From positions 71,336 through 135,335 of the forward strand of contig JAVSML010000974.1 of assembly GCA_038503035.1 (NCBI GenBank): a stretch of DNA of 64,000 nt, given 5' to 3'. The notes under the pieces are model-generated. The model made no database searches. It saw nothing but the letters and a program-made list of their open reading frames with translations, and was not told where the DNA came from. Position 1 is the first letter of the stretch; each line of letters begins with the position of its first letter. Below, one piece after another: positions 34,001 through 44,619 of this stretch. The stretch is from Crocodylus rhombifer (Eukaryota > Chordata > Crocodylia > Crocodylidae). The position numbers and the translations under genes were made by a program.

Positions 34001-35016
34001 CAGGGGCAGGCAAAATACAGCCCGCAGGCCAGATCCGGCTCACCAGGCCATTCTAGCCAGCCTGTGGGGCCCCTAAAAAATTTAGAAAATTAGTATTTAT
34101 CTGCTATGACATCCTCTGAAAGCTGACAAGAGGCAGGGGCAGTAGGACCCAGGGAGAGCCTCAGCAGGACAGAACAGCCCAGCCCACCCACCCGCAGCCA
34201 TTTTACTCTCTTCCTACCACCACCCTGCTTCAACACCATGTGGCTGTCGGCTGCATTGCCATACTGGCAGGGAGTGTGTGTGTGTGCCTGCAGGCAGGGA
34301 CTGTGTGTGTGGGACGGCAGGCAGGGATAGCATGTGTGTTGGGGAAGGCAGGGAGTGTGTGTGTGTGTGTGTGCAGGCAGGGATAGAGTGCATGCATGTG
34401 CACAGGCAGGGATAGTGTGTGTGCAGGCAGGGGCAGAGTGTGTGTGTGCCCCACATGAACACCCCATCATACACATGAACCCACATCCCCCTCACACATG
34501 CAGACCCCCTCACATTCGCTCATACACCCCCTGCACCCAGTCCCCCACAAACCCTGTACCCACTCCCACCCCACATATCCACACCTCCCACATACTCTCT
34601 CACCCCACATACCCACACACCCACAGCCCTCCACAAACCTATACCCACGCCCCAAAATATACAAGAGTAAAACTTCATTTTAAACTGTTGTGCAATCACC
34701 TCTATATACACTACACAAATGCATGTAAATCAGGACAAAATATTTTTTGAAACCAAATTAATGAATGCTGTAGATGTCTGCTTTTTAGAATATAATTTCA
34801 TATTTTTCTGGTTTTGAGATGGCAAAACCTCTCGCTGAAAGGAGGACTTCTGGGGCAAGGGGAGGGACTTCTGATGTCAAAGGTCAGGGGTTAAGGGGCA
34901 GAACTTCTGGTCAGAAGATGGGGACTGTCAGGGGGTGGGGCTACCAATACAGCCCTTGACAGCTTGCCAAAACTGCCACAAAGTGGCCCTCCGCCTGAAA
35001 TAATTGCCCGTCCCTG
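34001..35016 (+). mobile_element. 1.0-kb hAT element with minisatellite interior
   Basis: Ends CAGGGGCAGGCAAAATAC and AATTGCCCGTCCCTG belong to the CAGGGGTGGGCAA family. The flanking 8-mers TTCTGCAG (33993-34000) and CTCTACAG (35017-35024) match at 6 of 8, the differences being transitions. The first 85 and last 90 bases resemble the 188-bp copy; the middle is a GT/GCAGGCAGGG minisatellite and a CA-rich tract not seen in the other copies. Confidence 0.87.
34270..34450. repeat. GT / GCAGGCAGGG minisatellite
   Basis: Roughly seven degenerate units made of a (GT)n run followed by GCAGGCAGGGA lie inside the hAT element. Reading frames through it are artefacts of the repeat. Confidence 0.85.
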
Positions 35017-35024
35017 CTCTACAG

Positions 35025-35492
35025 CATCTTGTGTCCAGGTGGAAATAGTCTGGTAATTGAGATTGCTTATAATAAATAGAGATGATTCAAGTAACAAACA
35101 ATTTTTGGTACATGAAATTGGTTACTTCTCAGTGTGGGGGGGTCCTGAATGAATTAGTTGATGGAAGTGGTTGGAAATCTTCACATTTTAATATTTTTTT
35201 AAAGAAACAAAGGACAAACAAGGTGTGAAAATTTTCACCAAATTTTGTATCTATTTTTCCACCATTGATAAGGGAGATTAAATATTTTCAAATAATTGAA
35301 AATATCAGTGCTTTCTAGAACAAGTAGAACAATGCTTTCATAAAAAAAAAGGAACATGTCTCCCTTTTGGCTTGCTGAATTTACTAATTAAAGTATTTAT
35401 CACTGGTTTTACATTTGCGTAAAAGAAAGTAAAAGATAATGGTCACCTAAGTTTAGGTTACAGATAAATTACACTTACAACTATTGCTTAAT
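35025..35492. other. Unassigned spacer
   Basis: A/T-rich, no feature recognised. Confidence 0.5.
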
Positions 35493-35500
35493 GTCTAGAG

Positions 35501-36046
35501 TAGGGGTACTCAACCTCCCAGCCTGTGGGCCAAATCTAGCCCCTGGTGTCATGCCATCTGGCCTGCAGGTCAAAATATTTGGCAGTGAGAGAACAGTGGC
35601 ATTGCTCCCCTACTGTCAAATTTCTGGACTTGCAGGAGGCCACATGGACTGGACAGCATGGCCCTGTGTACCATATCAGGCACATGAGGCAGTGCAGGAT
35701 CCAGTCCTGGTGCATGGGGACAGCACAGGGTCCCAGGGCCAGATCCTGGCATGTGGGTTCTGAGTCCAGCATGAAGAACTGGATGGGGGCAGCACAGAGC
35801 TCAGTCCTGGTGGGTGGGGGTGTTGCACCTCTCAGGGCCTAATCCTGGTGCGTGGATGGTTTTAGAGGGCAGTGCCAGGGCCCAATCCTGGTAGGCCCCA
35901 GAGCCTGATTCCAGCATGCCAGAGTGGCACAGGGGTCAGCTATGACTATGTGGGGCCTGGTCTTGGCATGCAGGGCCCAATCCAGCCCCTGGACCAGCCC
36001 CACACCACTCATCTGGCCCACAGGGCCAAAATTTTGAGTACCACTG
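35501..36046 (+). mobile_element. 546-bp hAT element (GGGGTACTCAA type)
   Basis: Ends TAGGGGTACTCAA and, reverse-complemented, CAGTGGTACTCAA, with a perfect 8-bp duplication GTCTAGAG (35493-35500 and 36047-36054). The interior is a GC-rich degenerate repeat of phrases like CCTGGTGCATGGGG; no transposase. Confidence 0.92.
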
Positions 36047-36147
36047 GTCTAGAGTGCTTAGAAGTTGTTTTCCATCAGTAAGTCAGTGCTTTGTCACTTA
36101 CATTTTTATCACTGGGTATCATGCTTTAGGCCTCTGGCAGACTGTCA

Positions 36148-36727
36148 TGATGCAAAAATTTGCGGTTCGTTTCTTTTGGAGGCTCGCGAATAATAATTCC
36201 TCAGGCACACATTATTAGCAACACAAAAGGTATATTTGCAAATAGGGTTGGAGTGAAGACAAAAGACCACTCCGCCCCCGAGGAAACCTCTCAGCCGGCT
36301 CTATATACTCTCCCTCCTGGGCACGTGTACAGAAACAGGAACTCTTACAACTTATTTCCGGTTCATACAAACATATATGTAAATACGTCACTTCATACGT
36401 CGCATGTTCATTATAATTAACTACTTAAGTATGCAGGGTGGATAGGCATATATGCATTAGCTAATTACGCATGCTCAGAAAAGCCCCTAGGTCACCAAAA
36501 GTTGAAATCCTTCTCTCCTCCAAGGACACAGTCAATTGAATTACAGCTTCTGTAATCTACATGAGAAAAGCAGAGGGAGTGTGTGATTTAGTATAGGAAA
36601 AAGATAGTAAATTGGCTAAGGGGGGGGAATGTCCTTGGTGGTGTTTCTTTTTATCAGGTATGAGATACAAACTGTGCAGTTCTAACAACACTCTATTCAT
36701 TATGCATTCCTAATAATATTTCTAACA
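36148..36727 (-). mobile_element. Solo LTR of a second retroviral family
   Basis: A 580-bp unit begins TG and ends CA on either strand and is flanked by GTCA on both sides (36144-36147, 36728-36731), a 4-bp target duplication. On the minus strand a TATATA box lies about 420 bases in. No internal retroviral sequence is adjacent, so it is best read as an LTR left by LTR-LTR recombination. Orientation is tentative. It is unrelated by eye to the LTRs at 4349 and 10372. Confidence 0.62.
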
Positions 36728-36731
36728 GTCA

Positions 36732-38339
36732 CATCAGAGTGATGTGATCTGATCTGTGACCCCAACCATTACACATTTTGCCAGACTGTGTGTGCATGGC
36801 AGGAGGTATGATCATGGGATCAGGGATCAGATTCCAATCATGCCGTATTGCTGATGCAGAGGGAGACCAGAATCATGATTCTGAGCTTCCCGTGCACCAG
36901 CAAGTAACAATCCAGGCAGCTGATCAGGGCTCCCAGCCTCACAGGGTATGGTAACACCTTTGGCTCCATGATTTCCCCAAGGATGGGAGTGGCGGTCAAC
37001 TGACTTGGGCTCCCAACCTCAGCAGAACATCAGATCCCAGCATCGGGAGCATAGTGGAATCAAGGGCTCCAACACACCCCCAAGGCTAGGAGCAGCCCCA
37101 GTCAGCTGATTGTTCAAACAATCCCATAACTTTGGATTTGTAGAAAATGTGATTGAAATGGAGAAGGCTCTGTGCCAGATTGAGGATCAAGTTTTGACAT
37201 GGATATTGAATTTGCCACCCAAAAGTGTGTGTGAGGTGCTTATCACATTGTGGTGAGATTGAGGCAGTTTCTGCAGAGCAACTCACAGTGTAGACGAGTG
37301 GCACACAGCTGCAGACCACTCAGGCAGGCACTTGAAAAGTAGTGGTAAATCATACCTACTGGGTCAGCTTTATTTGCTGATTCAATGCCAGTGGGTCTAC
37401 TCAAATGCTTCAAGCAATGCTGTCAAGGCTTAAATATATCTCTGTTCCATTCAGCAGAAATCCCTCCAGCTCCTTGGTGCGGAGAGCCAGCACGAGGGGT
37501 ATGTATCAGTTTAGCCCCTCAGAATAGGATTCGATTGTACATAAGCTTGTACATAAATAAGTACATAAGCGAGTGCTGATGCACTGCACAGGGGCAAGTT
37601 TTGCCCTAAGTGAAATACAAAGGCATCTGTGTGTGTTTGTACAGATTCCCAGGTAACTGTGGTAGGAGACGGAATGGTTGAATTATTCCCTCATTGAGAA
37701 GAGAAGATTTTAAGCTTTCTGAGGGGTGGTGGGAGTTAAGTTTCTTTGTTGTCCCTGCATGAGAGCTGACAGGTGGACAGTGATAGTGCACTTCCTGAGT
37801 TTGTGCTGGATTTGCCAGGAGGTCTACACCCTCCTGGCAGTAATGAATCTTGACAGCACCAGCTGTCAGTCAGGGAGAAAGATCTCCCAGTGCTGCAGTG
37901 TTTGCCACTTTTTTTCCCATGCACTGCTAGATGAGACTAACACCAGATGATAGCTAGTTTTGATTGAAGATGATGAGGGCTTGTGGAATCCTTCCCTGCA
38001 GTCCTTTTTGTCTATATCTTTGCTCATTATTTACCAAGTAATTTTCTGAAGTGCAAGAGGTGGCAGAAAGGGAAACAAATAAAAACTGGAAAGCGGGGTG
38101 GGGTGATGGAAGTCCACACTACTTATGTTCAAGGATCACTCTGCATCCTTTGTAGTTTAATGTGTTTTGTTTGTGGGACGTGCCATGTCTTCAGCAGAAT
38201 ACCTATTCTGACCTCCTGGCTTCCATAGCCCACTCTGTCAGCCCTATTTCTTGGGAATGTAGGGGAGCCTCTGCAACCATTAGCCAAAGTTATTATTTAC
38301 TTTTGCAAGATATTAAAGGCAAACACCATTAATGTAGTC
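36732..38339. other. Unassigned
   Basis: 36780-37110 is a GC-richer stretch with the look of a degenerate interspersed repeat. The rest shows nothing recognisable, and no gene was seen. Confidence 0.45.
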
Positions 38340-38481
38340 TAGTGGTTCTCAACTTTTTTTAGACTTGATTCTCCCCCTCAAAAAATGTCAACTCTTAGTT
38401 TTCACCCATTTCTTAAGTCTGGAAAAATAATAGAGCAATTTTTCTGTTGCAAAGAGCTCAGGAAGGCCACAACAGCTCAGA

Positions 38482-38797
38482 GGCTACTGACAGACATGGG
38501 GGAAAGAGAGAAAAACAGCACTTTATCAGAAAAGGAAGCACAGTAGTTCCACCTGGCTCCCCATCTATATAGACTGGGTGCTTCAGTAGGGCTTTTTGGT
38601 GCTTTTATCTATTAGCTGATTCAATTGGCTACTAGATAAAAGTGCCAAAAAGCCCCACTGAAGTACCAGATCTATACAGATGTTGGGCAAGCCGGGTTGA
38701 ACTAATATGATGCCTCTTCTGGACATAAACTGCTCTTGGTGCAGGGGTATGGCATACTTAAAGTGCTTTTTTTATCCTCCCATGTCTGTAAGCAGCC
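38482..38797 (+). mobile_element. Harbinger-like foldback MITE (nested)
   Basis: Ends GGCTACTGACAGACATGGG and, reverse-complemented, GGCTGCTTACAGACATGGG form 19-bp inverted repeats with 2 mismatches. AGA flanks both sides (38479-38481, 38798-38800), a 3-bp duplication. The centre is a hairpin (38581-38611 and 38633-38663, 31-base arms with 3 mismatches). Confidence 0.72.
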
Positions 38798-38879
38798 AGA
38801 ATGTTTTTAATACTATGGATTCCTATTTCAAATATATGGGTTTATCTTCAGAATCATGTTTGCGCACCTAACAGTGCTA

Positions 38880-40111
38880 TAGGGCTGTGTGAAGCTTTGG
38901 TAGCTGATTCGATTCGGAGGAGATTCAGTCTGATTCAGCGGCTGAATCTCCAAATCCGAATCAAATTGGGAGACCAATTAAAAGGTCCAAATTGATTCAG
39001 AAGAGATTCGGCGCTGCTTCAGAGATTCAGCCTTAGACTAAACAGGCAGCAGTCCTTACCGCACTGGACACAGCTGCCTCCAGCTGGTTAGTCTGTTGTG
39101 GTGGGTGGAGGGGGGAGGGAAGGGGCACGGAGGAGGGAAGGATTGGGGTGGAGAGGCATAGGAGGAAGGCAGGGGGGGCATGGGATGTGGCCATGGCAAT
39201 GCAGGGAGCAGGGACTATGCCCTGTTCCTGCTTTCCCTGCCAGGGCAGGGGGAGGGGGGAAGGGCACGATGAAGGTGTGGCTCACTCTAAGCAGAAAGGG
39301 GCAAGTGGCGGCAGTGCCCGCATCCCACGTCCCCCCACGCCAGCTTGGCAAGTGGCAGGCTATATCCTGCCACTGCTTGCCTAGCTGCGGGGGTGGGAGG
39401 GGGGCGGCACAGGATGTGGGATACCCAGCTGGGGTAGGGGGTGGGTGCTGCCACCACTTGCCCAGCTAGCGTAGGGAGGTGTGGGATGGTGCTACTGTCA
39501 CTTCCTCAGCCAGAGAGCAGGGGGCGGGCACTGCTGCCACTTGCCCAGCTGGTGCAGGGGGGCACAGGGTATGGGCACAGCTGCCACTTTCCCAACTTGT
39601 GGGGGGCGCTGCCACTGCTTGCCTGGCCAGGGCAAGAGGGCATGGGATGCAGGCGTGGCAGTACTGGGAGTGGGGGCTATGCCTGTTGCCACTTGCCCCC
39701 TTCTGCCTGGAGCGAGCCACACCTGAATCACACCCGGCCCCCCCCCCCTGCCCTGCCTAGGTAAACAGCAGCAGGGCAGAGCCCCGATTCCCAACACTGT
39801 CGTGCCCGCATCCTGCACTCCCCCACACCCTCCCCAAGTCCCTGCCACAGCCCCAATCCATCCCTCCCCCGTGCCACTTCCCTCCTCCCTCTACCCACCA
39901 GAACAGATTTATCAGATGGAGGCAGCTGTGTCCAGCATGGTGAGGACAGCTGCCTGTTTAGTCTATAGCAGAATCTCTGAAGTGGCACTGAATCTTTGGA
40001 TCTGATTCAGCTGAATCAAATCAGGACAGTGATTCAAATCTCCAAATCAAATCACGGTCCCTCTGAATCGGCTGGATCTGTAGCAAATACTTGCCACTTT
40101 GCACAAACCTA
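38880..40111 (+). mobile_element. hAT element with long inverted repeats (nested)
   Basis: The outermost ends are TAGGGCTGTGTGAAGC and, reverse-complemented, TAGGTTTGTGCAAAGT. The inverted repeat continues for roughly 250 bases per arm (38880-about 39135 against about 39860-40111), including a GACTAAACAGGCAGC block on both sides. A perfect 8-bp duplication CAGTGCTA flanks it (38872-38879, 40112-40119). The core is a GC-rich tandem repeat; no transposase. Confidence 0.9.
39140..39860. repeat. GC-rich degenerate tandem repeat inside hAT element
   Basis: Degenerate units built from phrases such as GGGGCATGGGATG, CTGCCACTTGCCCAG and GGGGCTATGCC repeat across the core on both strands. The several reading frames of 80-120 codons here are by-products of low stop-codon density in GC-rich repeats. 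Confidence 0.7.
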
Positions 40112-40201
40112 CAGTGCTAACATTGTGTTGCATCCCAAGGCAACCCTGAAAGGATCTTGGGATACCCCTGGGTACCATGGTATCCTAGTTGAAGATCACC
40201 A

Positions 40202-43200
40202 GCTTAGATAAATGGTAGAAATATGGCATGCACTTCTAAGGTGGAAATCTGGCCCCATTGATTTCAGTGGAATTTTTGCTGTTAATTTCAGTGGAGCCAG
40301 GATTTTGGCTATCATACTATTTTGGAGTTCTTTGGTCATTAGGAAATTCTGGAAAGAAATTTACATTAATCTTAGCATCTGGTTGCCATAAAAAAATGTT
40401 CTTTTAAGGGTGCCTAGTGGTCTACTGATGCATATGATTAATAATGAACAGCTATTGTTAAAGACTATTTAGTTGGCAAAAAGTAATGGTAAAGTAGAAC
40501 CATGCACAGCTGTGGGGAATTAAAATGGGATTTGATGTGTTCACCTTTTGCCATTTTGATTCTAATAATGTTTTAATAAAATCATCATTAAGTCATGTTC
40601 CTTATCAGGATTTTCCAGATGAATCTGAGGTCCTACAATTCTTACAGAGGCAAACCCTGCTCTCGTTGATGTGAACGGGAGCTTTCTCCATAGCTTCCAT
40701 TGCTGAATCAGAGTTGAGACTATGTAGGAGTCCATGTTATTGGAATAACTGGTAACATTCTCAATGCTTTGTTTGGCTCATTGTTTATTATAACAGTTAG
40801 GATCGTAGCCCTGGAAGAGACTCCCTTGGCCATTGAGTCCAGTCCTCATAGGCACTGTATCCATAGGCATTAGTTAACTGAAGGAATTACTACTTTAGAC
40901 CTTTACTTACAAGTAAAAGGAACAAAATCCCCCCAAATTAGAAAAACCCTATGAAATGCCATAGGTGAAAGCGGGGTGATGAGGGAACTGTCCATGTCCT
41001 GTAATTGCAAGGCAGGGAAGTAGGTCAGTTCTCTTGTGGAAGTGATAGTGTTCTGTCTTCATGGATATTTCTTAATGATCATTTTGTAGGGAGGAACATG
41101 TCTGGTTTTGGAAAGAGCATTATGATTTGTTAGGATCCCAGTTTGACTTCTGAATTTAAACACCAATGAACTTTGGATCTGCGTCTGAGCTTTGTAACTC
41201 AGACTCATCTCCATTTTCAATCTAATTTTAAATGGTGTTTTTAACTCTGAGCTTCTCTAGGGGACCTAGAGAACCATGGTATCAGAGTGAGATGTATTGT
41301 TTTAACAAATGTGGACAGGTTGGTTGGATCTCTCTCAGGTATTGCCTTAAACCAATAATGACAGAGGATAAATAAAATATCACCTTAAATCAGAGTACCA
41401 GCATACCTTGGTGAGTTAGTACTCACCAGGTGATTTTATTTTATTAAAAGCCATTAAATCATGTATGTTTTAAGGACCCCACCCCCACTGAGCATCAATT
41501 TGCCTACTGGTCTTGTGCATGGAGTCATAAGTGAATTAACACATGGGGCAGTGGGGCCCAGACCCAGGGGCTGTTGCCAATCAGGGTCATGCTTACAGCT
41601 TGCTTCTCATTGGCAGGGGAGCGAAAGCTGCAGTTTTAAATTTGGTAGCATTTTTGTCTCCCCCACTGGTCGGCAGCAAGTAGTGAGAGCCCTGGAGTGC
41701 TCCAGCAGGGGCAGCTCTGGGGTGGGCTGGGGGCAGTTATGGCCACCCCAAAATTTGCACTAGCTCCTCTCATAGCCACCACTCCCAGAGCCACCACTCC
41801 CAGAGCCACCACTGGTGCCCTCGCTGGCTCAGTGCCCTGCTGGGAAGAGGCTAGTGTAGCCCTTATACCTGAGCCCACAGCAGACAGCCTGCCCGTGCCC
41901 CGTGCAAAAATCCAGGGGGTCACATACCCCTCATGCCTCCCCTGGGATGCACACAGTGGTGGAGAGCCACCCACCCCCACATACCTCCTCCCCACCCCCC
42001 AGCACCCTCTGGATGAGCCGTCTGTGGCTCCATCCCACCCCCAACACTGGGGTCCTAGTCAACATCTTGGCTGGGTAGCCCCTGGTGCTGCCCCACTCCC
42101 TCCTTCACTGTGGGGTCCACAATCTGTCCCCATGCCCCTTTCCCCTCCCCCCAAACTTACTGGCAGGACCTTGCTCTCCATGCTGCCTTGTTGCATTCCT
42201 GGCTGCGTGCACATGGCATTTATCAGTGATATTATCAGCTACACTGGCAAAAAAAAAGCCAATGGCCAATAATGTTAATTTTCTTTTTATCGATGCCGAT
42301 CTGATATGCGACCAATATATTGGTGCACCTCTAGAGGAGGCCTCCAATTTTGTGTTTGCCCAGGGCCCCAATAAATCTTAATCTGCCTCTGGATGGAGGG
42401 ACTGAAGATGGGTGGGCTGGGGAGTAATAGACGGGGAAATTTATAATTTGGTATAATGTGTAGCAACAGAAAAGGTAAAAGAAACCCTCCAAAAGTACCT
42501 CTTCCCTTTCTCTCTGCAAGGATGATTGCCACTCCCTGAACAAACTTCACATGAGCTTAGAGCCTGGAGGGATGAGAAGATTGATAACTAAACAAAATGA
42601 TTTTAATGAATAGACATATTGATCAAATAATTGATTTCTGTTCCTAGTAACCAAACACAAAGAACATCTGGTTGCTGCAGGGTCCCTCATAAATAACTTT
42701 AACCTGCTGGCAGGGGGCATAACACAACTTTGAATATCCCTTTGAAGGGGTTACAATTGATCCCTCTTCCCTTGCAATGCAAGGAACAGCTGTTGAGAAA
42801 CGGCTGTACCATACCTATATCAGGGCCTCCCCAGAACAATGAATGAAGACAAGGGCACAGAGACTTTTGCAGTGACTTTGGGCTTGTGTGCATATTTTTA
42901 ATGCCTGTCAAAGGTGCTGTACCATCACTTTTGGATACTGATTTCTGTTTCTATGTACTTGGTCTCTTGGTCTTTAGGTCTCTTGGTCTTTATGCATATA
43001 TCCATAAGAGCAGTACAGTACTGAAGAGTATACTGTCTCATCATTAATGTAACTCTAACATTACCCAAACAAGCAGCCTATGTCAGGGGGAAAAGATTAG
43101 TTAACTCTTCATTCTTGGGCCCCATTCAGTCCTCTGGTTTTCTGCTTATTCTTCCAACATGGATGCCTGTTAATGGCAATTGCTTGTTAAAGGCAATTTC

Positions 43201-43227
43201 AGGGGATTTTTTAATGTATGGGCCCTT
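40202..43227. other. Unassigned, with repeat remnants
   Basis: A minus-strand CR1 3'-end remnant is at about 40798-40850 (ATCGTAGCCCTGGAAGAGAC). A hAT-like right end, GGTGCACCTCTA, is at 42323-42334 after an ATCGATGCCGATCTG stretch; its left partner was not found. 41760-41815 holds a short CCACCACTCCCAGAG tandem. 41460-42270 is GC-rich without domains. No gene recognised. Confidence 0.45.
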
Positions 43228-43917
43228 ATAGTTTCATAGTTATTAGGGTTGAAAGGGACCTATTAGATCATTCAGTCCGACCCCCTGGGTAGGAAAGAGC
43301 ACTGGGGTCAGACGACCCCAGCCAGGTGTCTGTCCAATCTCCTTTTGAATATTTCCAAAGAAGGGGACACCACCACCTCCCTTGGAAGCCTATTCCATAT
43401 TTTGGTGACCCTCACTGTAAAGAACTTTTTCCTGATGGCCAGCCGGAATTTGCTCTCTTTGAACTTGTGTCCATTATTTCTAGTTACCCTAACTGATGCC
43501 CTGGTAAACATCGTATCCTCCACTTACTGCTGGCCCTCCCTGATGAGTTTGTAGGTGGCCACAAGATGACCTCTCAGCCTCCTCTTGTGGAGGCTAAAGA
43601 GGATCAGGTCTCCCAGTTGGTCCACATTTTTTCTGTAGGCCTTTAAGCAGACGGCTGTCCCTCTTCTGAACCCTTTCCAGGTTTTCCACATCCCTCCTGA
43701 AATGAGGCAACCAAAACTGGACACAGTACTCCAACTGCGGCCTGACCAATGTCGCAGAGAGGGGAAGTATCACCTCCCTAGACCTGTTTGTGATGCACCT
43801 ACTTATGCAAGAAAGAATGTGGTTAGCTTTACTTATTACCTCATGACATTGGTGACTTATGTTCATTTTGGAGTTGACTATGACTCTGAGGTCCCTTTCC
43901 ACAGTTGTGCTGCTTAG
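43228..43917 (-). mobile_element. CR1-A, 3' piece
   Basis: 3' end and ORF2 C-terminus of a minus-strand CR1. The tail starts at about 43228 (TTTCATAGTTATTAGGG on plus). It stops at 43917 within the ERDLRV block, exactly where CR1-B inserted; the missing upstream part resumes at 46313. Joined reading across the gap is in frame. Confidence 0.88.
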
Positions 43918-44567
43918 AGGGCCCTCCCTCGCCGGAGCTTAGCAACAGGTTCACACCTCTTGCAGCCCCAGCAGAGACTGCTCAGTTGCCGGCTCCCGCA
44001 GGCAACCCAGGCTTGACCACAGCTACTGGCCCCGCTCTCCCCAAGACAAAGCGAAAGGTGTTTGTTGTGGGAGACTCCATCCTGCGGGGCACTGAGGGGG
44101 CAATCTGCCGCCCCGACCCCTTAGCCCGGGAAGTCTGCTGCTTCCCGGGGGCCCGCATCCAAGACATTGTGGAGAGGATCCCGCAGCTCCTCCGGCCCAC
44201 AGACCACTACCCCATGCTCCTTATTCACGTGGGCACCAATGACACGGCTCGGAGCACCCCCAGCCAGGTCATGAGGTGCTACGGGGAGTTGGGAGCGGGG
44301 CTTAGGGGTCTGGGAGCTCAGGTGGTGTTTTCGTCGATCCTCCCAGTCTCGGGCTATGGGCTGAGGAGGGAGAGGAGGATCCATGTAGTGAACCAAAGAC
44401 TGCGGAGCTGGTGTCATCGGGAAGGCTTTGGCTTCCATGACCACAGCCCACTCTTTGGCGAGAGAGGCAGCGAGCTGCTGGGAAGAGATGGCCTCCACCT
44501 CTCTCCCTGGGGGAGGAGGCTCTTCTCAGCCAGGCTGGCTGACCTGCTCCACCGGGCTTTAAACTAA
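43918..44567 (+). pseudogene. CR1-B ORF1 fragment: SGNH/GDSL esterase domain
   Basis: About 215 residues of the CR1 ORF1 protein, open to its natural TAA at 44565. They contain the esterase domain found in CR1/L2-clade ORF1 proteins: FVVGDSILRG carries the catalytic Ser block, HVGTNDT the Gly-Asn block, and DGLHLSPWG the Asp-x-x-His pair. All four catalytic blocks are present. The N-terminus, including the zinc-finger part usual for CR1 ORF1, is missing because the insertion is 5'-truncated. A short gap of about 50 bases separates it from ORF2. Confidence 0.85.
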
Positions 44568-44619
44568 GCCTGCTGGGGGATGGGGGGACTACTGCCACTG
44601 CTGGCCCGCTGAGCGACCC

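Larger units (their letters stand above)
38340..40201 (+). mobile_element. Outer hAT element split by two nested transposons
   Basis: Pieces 38340-38481, 38801-38879 and 40120-40201 line up in order with the 280-bp hAT copy at 20397-20676 (start AGTGGTTCTCAA; shared TCTTAGTTTTCAC; end GTTGAAGATCACCA). The two gaps are filled by a Harbinger-like element and a long-inverted-repeat hAT. A convincing outer target duplication was not found. Confidence 0.78.

Noticed and set aside
33801..34043. Reading frame spanning CR1-D and the hAT left end
   Set aside because: Chance fusion across an insertion boundary; only a few codons match CR1.
34270..34450. Regularly spaced repeats, considered as a CRISPR array
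   Set aside because: The units are degenerate GT/GCAGGCAGGG minisatellite without unique spacers, inside a vertebrate hAT element.
35017..35100. Possible continuation of CR1-D beyond the hAT element
   Set aside because: Sequence right of the hAT does not read as the expected CR1 upstream block, so an insertion within CR1-D could not be supported.
39098..39848. Several overlapping GC-rich reading frames of 80-120 codons
   Set aside because: They occur on both strands of a degenerate tandem repeat within a transposon, with no domain signal.
41697..42272. 191-codon open frame on plus strand
   Set aside because: Pro/Ser/Ala-rich low-complexity translation of GC-rich DNA; no domain, and a hAT-like end lies close by.
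42323..42334. GGTGCACCTCTA as the end of another hAT element
   Set aside because: Looks like a right end, but no left partner or 8-bp duplication was found.
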